From the NCBI GenBank assembly GCA_051748565.1, contig JBNJHN010000044.1, positions 1 through 16,644 of the forward strand: DNA of 16,644 nucleotides. The letters run 5' to 3'. This document shows positions 1 to 6,350 of the stretch, piece by piece. Under the pieces are notes generated by a model, which made no database searches, was not told the origin of the DNA, and saw nothing but the letters and a program-made list of their open reading frames with translations. The position numbers were made by a program, and so were the translations under genes. Each line of letters starts with the position of its first letter. Position 1 is the first letter of the stretch. The DNA is from SKPH01 sp051748565 (GTDB lineage: Bacteria; Bacillota; Dethiobacteria; DTU022).

Positions 1-612
1 GCAGCAAATATGCGCACCGGTTTTGTGGGGGGCAGGGATCCGGACCTTGGCTTTTCCGGCGCCTGCGTGGCCCAGCTTGCCCGTTATTACGGCCTGCCTT
101 CAGGAGTCTATGGGCTGGATACCGGCTCAGCGCTGCCTGACTTACAATCGGGATATGAGCGGGCCATCAACTGCCTTTATCCGGTCATGGCCCGCGCTAC
201 ATTTGTGTCGGGGATGGGTCTTTTAAATGGAGGTTTGCTTGCAAGCGCTGAACAACTGGTTATAGATGACGAGATAATTGCCATGATCACCCACAGGCGT
301 AACGGCCTCGATGTCAGCGAAGAAACGATTGGCGCAGAAGTTGTAAGGGCGGTTATGGCCGGCGGAAATTTTTTGGCTCAGGAACATACCAGGGATCACC
401 TGCGGCGGGGAGAGCTATTTATGGGCAAACTGGGCGTTGATGCGCCGTTTGAGGAGTGGAAAGCTTCCGGAGGCCAAACTGTACGGGAAATGGCCAGGGA
501 ATATATCAATAAAATTTTAAAAGATCACCGAAGGACCGTTCTCGAGCAGTCGGTTTGCCGGGAGATTGAAGCGATATTGGATGAAGCCCGGAGTGAGAAA
601 GAAAAAAGTTGA
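1..612 (+). CDS. MttB-superfamily corrinoid methyltransferase, C-terminal part (5' end outside window)
   Basis: This is the C-terminal ~203 residues of a trimethylamine methyltransferase (MttB) family protein; the reading frame is open from base 1, so the ATG at 10 is internal. Family-like stretches include AQLARYYGLPSGVYGLDTG, the PDLQSGYE segment, the GMGLLNGG turn and the GGNFLAQEHT motif near the end. MttB enzymes move a methyl group from a methylated amine or betaine to a cobalamin protein in the cytoplasm. In archaeal MttB a pyrrolysine (in-frame UAG) lies about 160 residues before the C-terminus, as I recall it. That region is present here and reads through without UAG, so this is probably a non-pyrrolysine homologue, the group that includes glycine betaine, proline betaine and carnitine demethylases. 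The substrate cannot be told from this fragment. The gene ends 88 bp before the ABC binding protein with no obvious terminator between them, so co-transcription is possible. Confidence 0.88.
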   Translation, partial: AANMRTGFVGGRDPDLGFSGACVAQLARYYGLPSGVYGLDTGSALPDLQSGYERAINCLYPVMARATFVSGMGLLNGGLLASAEQLVIDDEIIAMITHRRNGLDVSEETIGAEVVRAVMAGGNFLAQEHTRDHLRRGELFMGKLGVDAPFEEWKASGGQTVREMAREYINKILKDHRRTVLEQSVCREIEAILDEARSEKEKS

Positions 613-628
613 ACTAGAGGTTGTCGGT

Positions 629-638
629 GGAGGAGGTG
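629..638 (+). promoter_or_regulatory. Orphan strong Shine-Dalgarno-like sequence in the leader of the binding-protein gene
   Basis: GGAGGAGGTG is a near-perfect anti-SD match but is followed by no ATG, GTG or TTG at usable spacing. The nearest codon in a possible start position is ATA at 642, whose frame would give about 23 codons ending at 713, inside the start of the next gene. It could be a relic of a lost gene start, a leader-peptide site or a standby ribosome site. I see no further support for translation here. Confidence 0.3.
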
Positions 639-686
639 CCGATAAAAAAATTAACCGGTAGGTGTAGAAAGAACAGTGAACTTAAA

Positions 687-693
687 AGGAGGG
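687..693 (+). promoter_or_regulatory. Ribosome binding site fixing the TTG start at 701
   Basis: AGGAGGG lies 7 nt upstream of TTG 701 and follows a run of A. It is the strongest SD site before this gene, and the encoded N-terminus is a good lipoprotein signal, so the TTG start is well supported. Confidence 0.8.
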
Positions 694-700
694 TACCGCT

Positions 701-2326
701 TTGCGCAAACTGACAATAATTGCTTTTATTGTAGTTGTTTTCATGGTTCTGGGGCTGATTGCCCCCGGCTGTGGGGAAGTTGAAGAAGAGCGTCATGTGC
801 TAAGAGTTGGTTTTATGAGGGAAATTGAAAGCCTGAACCCAATGTTAATCTGGTCCACTGTTGCTTATGAGGTTATGTATTTAAATTACAATATGTTAAT
901 CGGCTGGGATGAAGATTTAAATGTTGTGCCTAATCTGGCCCTCGACTGGGAAGTTGATGACGAAGGGCTGGCCTGGACTTTTTATCTCCAGGAAGGAGTT
1001 ACCTGGCACGACGGAGAGCCTTTCAGTGCTGAAGATGTCAAGTTCACATTTGAGTATATCCGCGACAACGAACTTGGCTATTTTTACGATTATGTAGCGG
1101 CGATGGAAGAAATTGAAGTAATTGATGAAAATACTCTTTTGATTGTCACAGATGAGCCGATCGCCTGGATGCCCCAGGTCCTGGTTCCGATTTTGCCCAT
1201 GCATATCTGGTCGGAGATCGATCCTGAAGATGCTGAAGGGGAATTTGCCAACGATGACCCGATCGGCACCGGTCCCTTCAAGGTAGTCGAACATCGTAAA
1301 GGTGAATTCACCAGGATGGCCGTCAACAAGGATTACTTCAAAGGGACTCCTGCCCTTGATGAAGTGATTTTTGTCATTTACGCCAATACTGATGTTATGG
1401 TCGAGGCCCTGAAGCAGGGTGAGCTGGATATTATCACCGAGACGCCGTCAGCTCAGTTTAAAGCCTTGGAAGAGGCAAATGAACCAAACATTATTACTCT
1501 TAATGCCGATTCGCCTTCATTTAATGAGCTTTCGTTCAACGTGTGGGAAGATCCTGATTCAATGGGCAATCCGCTGCTTCTGGATAAAAATATCCGGGTG
1601 GCAATTGAGTATGCCATCGATCGCCAGGAAATCATCGACGTGGCCTACATGGGTTACGGTAATGTCGGATCTACCCTGGTTCCTCCGCTGTTCGAGTTTT
1701 GGCACCTTGACCTGGGCGACGATTTCCGCAGCCACAATCAGGATACGGCAAGGCAGATTCTTGACGAGTCTGATTACGCTGTTGGTCCTGGTGGGATTAG
1801 GGTCAGCCCGGATGGTGATCCGCTGAGCTTTACCCTGCTTGTGCGGACTGAATCTCCGGATACCCAGAGGTCTGGAGCGATGATCAAGGATATGCTTGAA
1901 AAAGTTGGTATCGAGATTACCCTTAGTGTAATCGACGAAGGTACACTGACCGATCGTATTTATGACGGTGACTTTGATATGTTTATCTGGGGTTGGTATG
2001 TAGATGTGGACCCAACTTCGATCCTTAAGGTTGTGACTACCGACGAAATTATGTCCTGGAGTGACAGTTTCTACTCGAATCCGGTTTATGATGAGCTGCA
2101 CCTGCGCCAGCAGCGCACTCTGGACAGGGATGAAAGACGCGAGATTATTAATGAGATGCAGCGTATCTTTTATGATGATGCCGCGTACATTATCCTCTCA
2201 TACGATCCGGAACTGCAGGCCTACCGGACTGATCGTTATGAGGGTTGGGTGCGCAATCCGCGTTCCGGGCCGGTTATTTTTACCAACGTTGTTGATACCT
2301 ATGAACAGCTGCGCCCGATTGAATAA
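701..2326 (+). CDS. Peptide/nickel-type ABC transporter substrate-binding lipoprotein (SBP_bac_5)
   Basis: A 541-residue extracytoplasmic binding protein of the DppA/OppA type (cluster C binding proteins). It begins at TTG with a strong SD. Residues 1-23 form a lipoprotein signal: basic RK, a hydrophobic stretch and an APGC box, predicting lipidation of Cys24 and anchoring to the outer face of the membrane. The proline in the box is slightly atypical. Family segments include LRVGFMREIESLNPML near the start, LALDWEVDDEGLAWTFYLQEGVTW-type strand order, the WHDGEPFSAEDVKFTFEYI signature around residues 100-120, and GTGPFKVVEH near 190. Length is normal. It is followed by the permease and ATPase genes, so it should deliver the ligand to that importer. 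The family covers di- and oligopeptides, nickel complexes, opines and some sugars. Peptides or amides are favoured here only because hydrolase genes follow. Confidence 0.94.
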   Translation: MRKLTIIAFIVVVFMVLGLIAPGCGEVEEERHVLRVGFMREIESLNPMLIWSTVAYEVMYLNYNMLIGWDEDLNVVPNLALDWEVDDEGLAWTFYLQEGVTWHDGEPFSAEDVKFTFEYIRDNELGYFYDYVAAMEEIEVIDENTLLIVTDEPIAWMPQVLVPILPMHIWSEIDPEDAEGEFANDDPIGTGPFKVVEHRKGEFTRMAVNKDYFKGTPALDEVIFVIYANTDVMVEALKQGELDIITETPSAQFKALEEANEPNIITLNADSPSFNELSFNVWEDPDSMGNPLLLDKNIRVAIEYAIDRQEIIDVAYMGYGNVGSTLVPPLFEFWHLDLGDDFRSHNQDTARQILDESDYAVGPGGIRVSPDGDPLSFTLLVRTESPDTQRSGAMIKDMLEKVGIEITLSVIDEGTLTDRIYDGDFDMFIWGWYVDVDPTSILKVVTTDEIMSWSDSFYSNPVYDELHLRQQRTLDRDERREIINEMQRIFYDDAAYIILSYDPELQAYRTDRYEGWVRNPRSGPVIFTNVVDTYEQLRPIE

Positions 2327-2421
2327 AGCTGTATATTTTGCTCACTAATTTGGATTAATATTACAGAGATACATGTATTGCTGTTTTGGAGCTTTGAAGT
2401 ATAGAGGGACTATAGAGCCGG

Positions 2422-2456
2422 TTGAAAGGCCGGCTGGTTACCAGCCGGCCTTTCAA
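2422..2456 (+). promoter_or_regulatory. Strong intercistronic stem-loop between binding-protein and permease genes
   Basis: A perfect inverted repeat: 16-nt arms (2422-2437 TTGAAAGGCCGGCTGG and 2441-2456 its reverse complement) around a 3-nt loop, TTA. The right arm is not followed by a T-run, so it is not a standard intrinsic terminator. It sits in the 164-bp gap after the binding protein. Such stem-loops, for example the REP elements between malE and malF, protect the upstream message from 3' exonucleases and help make more binding protein than permease; that role is inferred here. A nominal TTG-started reading frame runs through the repeat into the permease, but the true permease start is downstream. 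Confidence 0.8.
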
Positions 2457-2490
2457 TACTGTTGTGATCTGGGGGCAAGAGCTTTTGAGT

Positions 2491-3456
2491 ATGCGCAATT
2501 ATCTTTTACGCAAGTTCCTTCAGGCCATGTTGACGATTTTTATCGTTCTGGTCATGAATTATTTTCTTTTCCGGATCATGCCCGGTGATCCAATCAGGGT
2601 TTTGATTCGTAACCCGCGGATATCTTCCGAAGCGCTGGAAAAAGTGCGGGAACAGTTTGGTTTGAATGAAAGCAGGTTGATCCAGTTCTGGATTTATCTG
2701 CGAGATCTATTTTCCGGCGACTTTGGCACTTCATTTAACTTCCGTCAACCCGTACTGGAAGTGATTATGGAGCGGGTGCCTGCTACTGTCCTTCTTATCG
2801 GTACAGCCACCATACTATCTATTATAATTGGCGTTGCCCTGGGTGTGATTTTAGCCTGGAAACGGGGCAGCAGGATCGACGTTATCGGCCTCAGCGTTTC
2901 CCTTATTCTTTATTCTATGCCAACTTTCTGGATAGCGATAATCATGGTAATGCTTTTTGCCGTTTACTGGCAGATATTCCCCCTGGGGGGTATGAGTTCT
3001 CCGGGAGTTTTCTATACTACTATTTGGGGAGAACTTTTTTCTAAACTTCATCACCTTTTTTTACCGGCGGTTACCTTTGCCCTGATCTTAATTGGCGAGT
3101 ATGTCTTAATTATGCGCAGTTCCCTGCTTGAGGTCATGCGTGAAGATTACATGTTGACGGCGAGGGCCAAGGGGGTCAGCAACCGTAACCTGCTTCGCAG
3201 GCATGCTCTGCCCAATGCCATGCTTCCGGTTGTGACTCTGATCGCGATAAACTTAGGGTTTATCGTCGGCGGCGCGATCCAGATTGAAACTGTTTTCTCC
3301 TGGCCCGGCCTGGGCCGATTAATGTTCTCGGCTCTTACCAACCGTGACTATCCTGTTCTCCAGGGGCTTTTTCTTTTTATTACCGTTGCTGTAATCAGTG
3401 CCAATTTTTTAGCTGATATACTTTACCGTTACCTGGATCCACGTGTTAAATCTTAG
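2491..3456 (+). CDS. ABC transporter permease, DppB/OppB type
   Basis: A ~321-residue integral membrane subunit (BPD_transp_1) forming half of the translocation channel. It opens with MRNYLLRKFLQ, the usual short basic N-terminus of this family, then a first membrane helix and the RIMPGDP motif. About six helices follow, and the cytoplasmic EAA coupling loop (EDYMLTARAKG, near residues 218-228, then the HALPNAMLPV segment) contacts the ATPases. The end, YLDPRVK, is also typical. The frame is open upstream to 2422, but that stretch encodes the stem-loop and looks non-coding. ATG 2491 best fits the family. TTG 2485, two codons earlier, has better spacing from the G-rich sequence at 2471-2475 and is an alternative. 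It pairs with the second permease, whose gene starts 11 bp downstream. Confidence 0.93.
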   Translation: MRNYLLRKFLQAMLTIFIVLVMNYFLFRIMPGDPIRVLIRNPRISSEALEKVREQFGLNESRLIQFWIYLRDLFSGDFGTSFNFRQPVLEVIMERVPATVLLIGTATILSIIIGVALGVILAWKRGSRIDVIGLSVSLILYSMPTFWIAIIMVMLFAVYWQIFPLGGMSSPGVFYTTIWGELFSKLHHLFLPAVTFALILIGEYVLIMRSSLLEVMREDYMLTARAKGVSNRNLLRRHALPNAMLPVVTLIAINLGFIVGGAIQIETVFSWPGLGRLMFSALTNRDYPVLQGLFLFITVAVISANFLADILYRYLDPRVKS

Positions 3457-3467
3457 GGGGTAAAAAA

Positions 3468-4367
3468 TTGAGTTACATGCTTGCTAAAAAAGATTTACTC
3501 ACCCTATGGAAGAAAAACCTCGCTTCTTTTTGGTCCATTTACAGGCAGAATGCAATGGGTCTGATTGGCCTTATCATATTGTTATTTTTTACACTGATGG
3601 CATTACTGGGGCCGTATCTGGTTACAATTACAACTATGACTGTTGACGGTATTACCCAGGTTTTACATCCGCCAGTGAGAGGATACTGGCTGGGTACAGA
3701 CGATTTGGGAAAAGATATCCTGGCCGGGGTAATAATCGGTTCCCGGGTTTCCCTGCTGGTTGGGGTGGCCGCCACGGCCATTTCAATGGTAATTGGTACT
3801 GTTATTGGTATCGTCTCCGGCTTTTATGGAAGGGCGGTCGATTCTGTTTTAATGCGTATAACCGATGTTTTCCTGGTCATACCCTGGCTGCCGCTGATGC
3901 TGGTTATGGCTGCTTTGCTTGGCCCCAGCCTGGGTAATATTATTTTTGTTATCGGTATTACCAGCTGGGCAGGAACAGCCAGAATTATTCGTTCCCAGAC
4001 GCTAAGTATTAAGGAGCGTCCGTACGTTGAAAGAGCCAGGGCAATCGGCTCGGGGGATACTCACTTAATGTATTATCATATCCTGCCAAATGTTTTTCCG
4101 CTAATTTTTGCCAATACTGTTTTAGTAGCTGCAATAGCGATCCTTTCGGAAACCACCCTCAGTTTTCTCGGCATGGGGGACCCGACCCAGGTAACCTGGG
4201 GGATGATGCTCCATTTTGCTTTTTCTATGGGGGCCGTTTCGTTCGGCGCCTGGTGGTGGTTGCTGCCGCCTGGCATTTGTGTTGTTTTGGTCGTGCTCAG
4301 TTTTACTTTCATTGGTTATGCCCTTGATGAAGTGCTTAATCCGAAACTGAGGAGGCGCGATCAGTGA
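3468..4367 (+). CDS. ABC transporter permease, DppC/OppC type
   Basis: A 299-residue membrane subunit that would complete the channel with the preceding permease. It has the OppC-type N-terminus (NAMGLIGLIILLFF, then the LLGPYL turn), the LGTDDLGKDILAGVIIGSR segment characteristic of DppC/OppC, several further helices and an EAA loop around ERPYVERARAIG (residues ~183-194) followed by HILPNVFPLI. It ends in the typical LDEVLNPKLRRR. The start is TTG 3468, with TAGGGGG at 3454-3460 giving 7-nt spacing; ATG 3477 is an alternative but is farther from the SD. Its stop overlaps the GTG of the first ATPase by 3 bases, indicating translational coupling. Confidence 0.94.
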   Translation: MSYMLAKKDLLTLWKKNLASFWSIYRQNAMGLIGLIILLFFTLMALLGPYLVTITTMTVDGITQVLHPPVRGYWLGTDDLGKDILAGVIIGSRVSLLVGVAATAISMVIGTVIGIVSGFYGRAVDSVLMRITDVFLVIPWLPLMLVMAALLGPSLGNIIFVIGITSWAGTARIIRSQTLSIKERPYVERARAIGSGDTHLMYYHILPNVFPLIFANTVLVAAIAILSETTLSFLGMGDPTQVTWGMMLHFAFSMGAVSFGAWWWLLPPGICVVLVVLSFTFIGYALDEVLNPKLRRRDQ

Positions 4368-5335
4368 AACTTCTTGAAGTCGAGGGTCTGACTACCTACT
4401 ATCAGTTAAAAGAAGGTTACGTCCGCGCCTGTGAAAATATATATCTGCACCTTGATCAGGGTGAAGCGCTCGGCCTGGTTGGTGAATCAGCCTCCGGAAA
4501 AACTACGGCAGCGTTGTCTCTGCTTAAGCTTTTGCCCGATAATGCGCATATTATGAGTGGAAGTATCAGGATCAATGGAAGAGAAATTGCGACTGCAACA
4601 GAAGAAGAGCTGCGCCATATTCGTTGGAAGGAGATTGCCATTATTTTTCAGGGAGCCATGAATGCATTGAATCCGGTACGCAGGATTGGTGACCAGATTG
4701 TTGAAGCGCTGCGAATTCATGAGAAAGTGACTGAAAAAGAAGCCTTATACCGGACAGCTGAGCTGTTTGAAAAGGTGGAAATCGATGCGGTTCGTGTCAG
4801 GGAGTATCCCCATGAGTTCAGCGGGGGGATGAGACAGAGAGCGATGATTGCCATGGCTATTGCCTGCAATCCGAAAATTGTTATTGGTGACGAGCCAACG
4901 ACTGCCCTGGATGTTATGGTTCAAGCCCAGGTTTTGCAATTGCTTGAACAACTGCGCCGGGAGAGGCAGATGGGTATGATTCTTATTACACATGACCTTT
5001 CAGTCGTGGGTGAAACATGTGACCGGGTTGCAGTTATGTATGCCGGACGAATTGTTGAATCAGGTTTCACGGAAACAGTATTTAAGAAACCGGCTCACCC
5101 TTATACACAGGCTTTAATAAGCGCATTTCCCAATATCGAAGGTAAAAGGCTTCTTGCTTCATCGATACCGGGCAATCCGCCGAATCTGCTTTACCCTCCG
5201 GCCGGATGCCGTTTTCATGAACGCTGTGAGTATGCTCATGCCAGGTGTAGTGAAGAAGAGCCTATTGCAATCGAACTTTCCAATCGCCACACAGCATCTT
5301 GTCATCTTTTACAGAGGCGGGTGAGATTGCAATGA
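4364..5335 (+). CDS. ABC transporter ATP-binding protein, DppD/OppD type
   Basis: A 323-residue ATPase that powers the importer from the cytoplasmic side. Walker A is GESASGKTT (residues 40-48), the signature is FSGGMRQR (from residue 152), Walker B is IVIGDEPTTALD with Asp176-Glu177, and the switch His is His210 (ITHD). The C-terminal oligopeptide extension carries four cysteines, Cys282, Cys288, Cys295 and Cys313, in the GCRFHERC...C...ASCH pattern that binds a [4Fe-4S] cluster in characterised OppD/DppD proteins. All motifs look intact. It starts at GTG 4364, with TGAGGAGG ending 8 nt upstream, and overlaps the permease stop. Its end overlaps the next ATPase gene as ATGA. OppD- and OppF-type ATPases act as a heterodimer, so the two coupled genes should give equal amounts. 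Confidence 0.96.
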   Translation: MKLLEVEGLTTYYQLKEGYVRACENIYLHLDQGEALGLVGESASGKTTAALSLLKLLPDNAHIMSGSIRINGREIATATEEELRHIRWKEIAIIFQGAMNALNPVRRIGDQIVEALRIHEKVTEKEALYRTAELFEKVEIDAVRVREYPHEFSGGMRQRAMIAMAIACNPKIVIGDEPTTALDVMVQAQVLQLLEQLRRERQMGMILITHDLSVVGETCDRVAVMYAGRIVESGFTETVFKKPAHPYTQALISAFPNIEGKRLLASSIPGNPPNLLYPPAGCRFHERCEYAHARCSEEEPIAIELSNRHTASCHLLQRRVRLQ

Positions 5336-6333
5336 ATCACAACTCAAATAACCATAAACTGCTCTCTGTATCCGATCTTGAAGTCCATTTTGCTGTCCGT
5401 AGCGGTTTTCTGACTTCACTGATCAGTAAAAACGATTCCCTGATCAGGGCGGTTGACGGGCTTGATTTTTCTCTCAGGCATGGAGAAATCCTTTGCCTGG
5501 CCGGAGAATCGGGAAGTGGAAAAACCACAACGGGCAAAGCTATCCTGCGCCTTATAGAACCGACCGGTGGGGAGGTCCTTTTTAAAGATGAAAATGTATG
5601 CAAATTTAATCGTTCCAGCCTGCGGAAATTTCGCCAGGAAGCCCAGATTATCTTTCAGGATCCCTATGAATCATTGAATCCGCGCCAGACCGTTTTTGCC
5701 ACTGTTGCAGAGCCCCTGGAGGTTAATCGGATTTGTCATAGTATAAAAGAGAAAGAAGAACGAGTTGAAGAAGCACTTTGTGATTCCGGATTGAGCAATC
5801 CCCGGGAACTTTTTATCCGTTACCCACATGAGCTGAGCGGTGGTCAGCGTCAGCGGCTTGCTATTGCCAGCGCTCTCGTTCTTAAACCAAAATTTATTGT
5901 AGCAGATGAGCCGGTTTCAATGCTCGATCTTTCGATCAGGGCCGGTATTTTGAAGCTGATGGTTGATTTGCGGGACAACAAAGGTATCAGTTACCTCTTC
6001 ATTACCCATGATCTTTCGCTGGCATGGCTGGTTTCAGACCGGATAGCGATAATGTACCTGGGTAAAATAGTTGAACTTGGTGATGTTGATGCGGTGATCA
6101 AGTTGCCGATGCATCCATATACCAAAGCCCTGGTTTCTGTAATCCCGGTACCTAAACGGGTATCGCTACTTGGTAAAACTTTGCTTAAAGGAGAGACTCC
6201 GGATCCAATCAATATCCCTGCAGGTTGCCGGTTTCATCCACGCTGTCCGGAGGCACAACCTCGCTGTCGTGTAGAAGAACCTATTTACAGGGAAGCAGAA
6301 CCGGGCCGTTTTGGGGCCTGTCACTTTATTTAG
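5332..6333 (+). CDS. ABC transporter ATP-binding protein, DppF/OppF type
   Basis: A 333-residue partner ATPase. Walker A is GESGSGKTTTG (from residue 58), the signature is LSGGQRQR (Ser169), Walker B is FIVADEPVSMLD (Asp192-Glu193) and the switch region is FITHDLSL. The insertion FQDPYESLNPRQ around the Q-loop is typical of the DppF/OppF branch. The C-terminal extension has Cys299, Cys305, Cys312 and Cys330 in the same spacing type as the first ATPase, predicting a second [4Fe-4S] site. The frame is open upstream to a TTG at 5299, but ATG 5332 is preferred: it forms an ATGA overlap with the previous stop and has the G-rich GAGGCGGGTGAG just upstream. An N-terminal insertion (FLTSLISKNDSLIRAVDG) before the core is a normal OppF feature. 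The next gene begins 17 bp downstream. Confidence 0.95.
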   Translation: MNHNSNNHKLLSVSDLEVHFAVRSGFLTSLISKNDSLIRAVDGLDFSLRHGEILCLAGESGSGKTTTGKAILRLIEPTGGEVLFKDENVCKFNRSSLRKFRQEAQIIFQDPYESLNPRQTVFATVAEPLEVNRICHSIKEKEERVEEALCDSGLSNPRELFIRYPHELSGGQRQRLAIASALVLKPKFIVADEPVSMLDLSIRAGILKLMVDLRDNKGISYLFITHDLSLAWLVSDRIAIMYLGKIVELGDVDAVIKLPMHPYTKALVSVIPVPKRVSLLGKTLLKGETPDPINIPAGCRFHPRCPEAQPRCRVEEPIYREAEPGRFGACHFI

Positions 6334-6337
6334 AAAT

Positions 6338-6347
6338 GAGCTGATCC
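6338..6347 (+). promoter_or_regulatory. Extended Shine-Dalgarno for the C25-like gene
   Basis: GAGCTGATCC differs by one base from GAGGTGATCC, the extended complement of the 16S rRNA 3' end, and sits just before ATG 6351. A closely similar site, AAGGGTGATCC, precedes the MBL gene at 11732-11742. This supports both starts. Confidence 0.5.
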
Positions 6348-6350
6348 ACG

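Noticed and set aside
1559..2101. A 180-codon antisense open frame under the binding-protein gene
   Set aside because: The forward frame is an unmistakable SBP_bac_5 protein; the antisense translation shows no recognisable domain or SD.
2369..2378. Short palindrome ATACATGTAT in the binding-protein/permease gap
   Set aside because: Ten bases in an AT-rich gap can occur by chance, and nothing else supports an operator here.
2422..2456. Reading the stem-loop as an intrinsic terminator
   Set aside because: No T-run follows the right arm, and the permease and ATPase genes downstream belong with the binding protein.
2422..2490. N-terminal extension of the first permease starting at TTG 2422
   Set aside because: This stretch is the 35-bp palindrome plus spacer, and the family N-terminus begins at MRNYLLRK (ATG 2491).
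5299..5331. TTG 5299 as start of the second ATPase
   Set aside because: ATG 5332 gives a clean ATGA overlap with the previous gene and a G-rich site just upstream; the earlier start would overlap the first ATPase by 37 bases.
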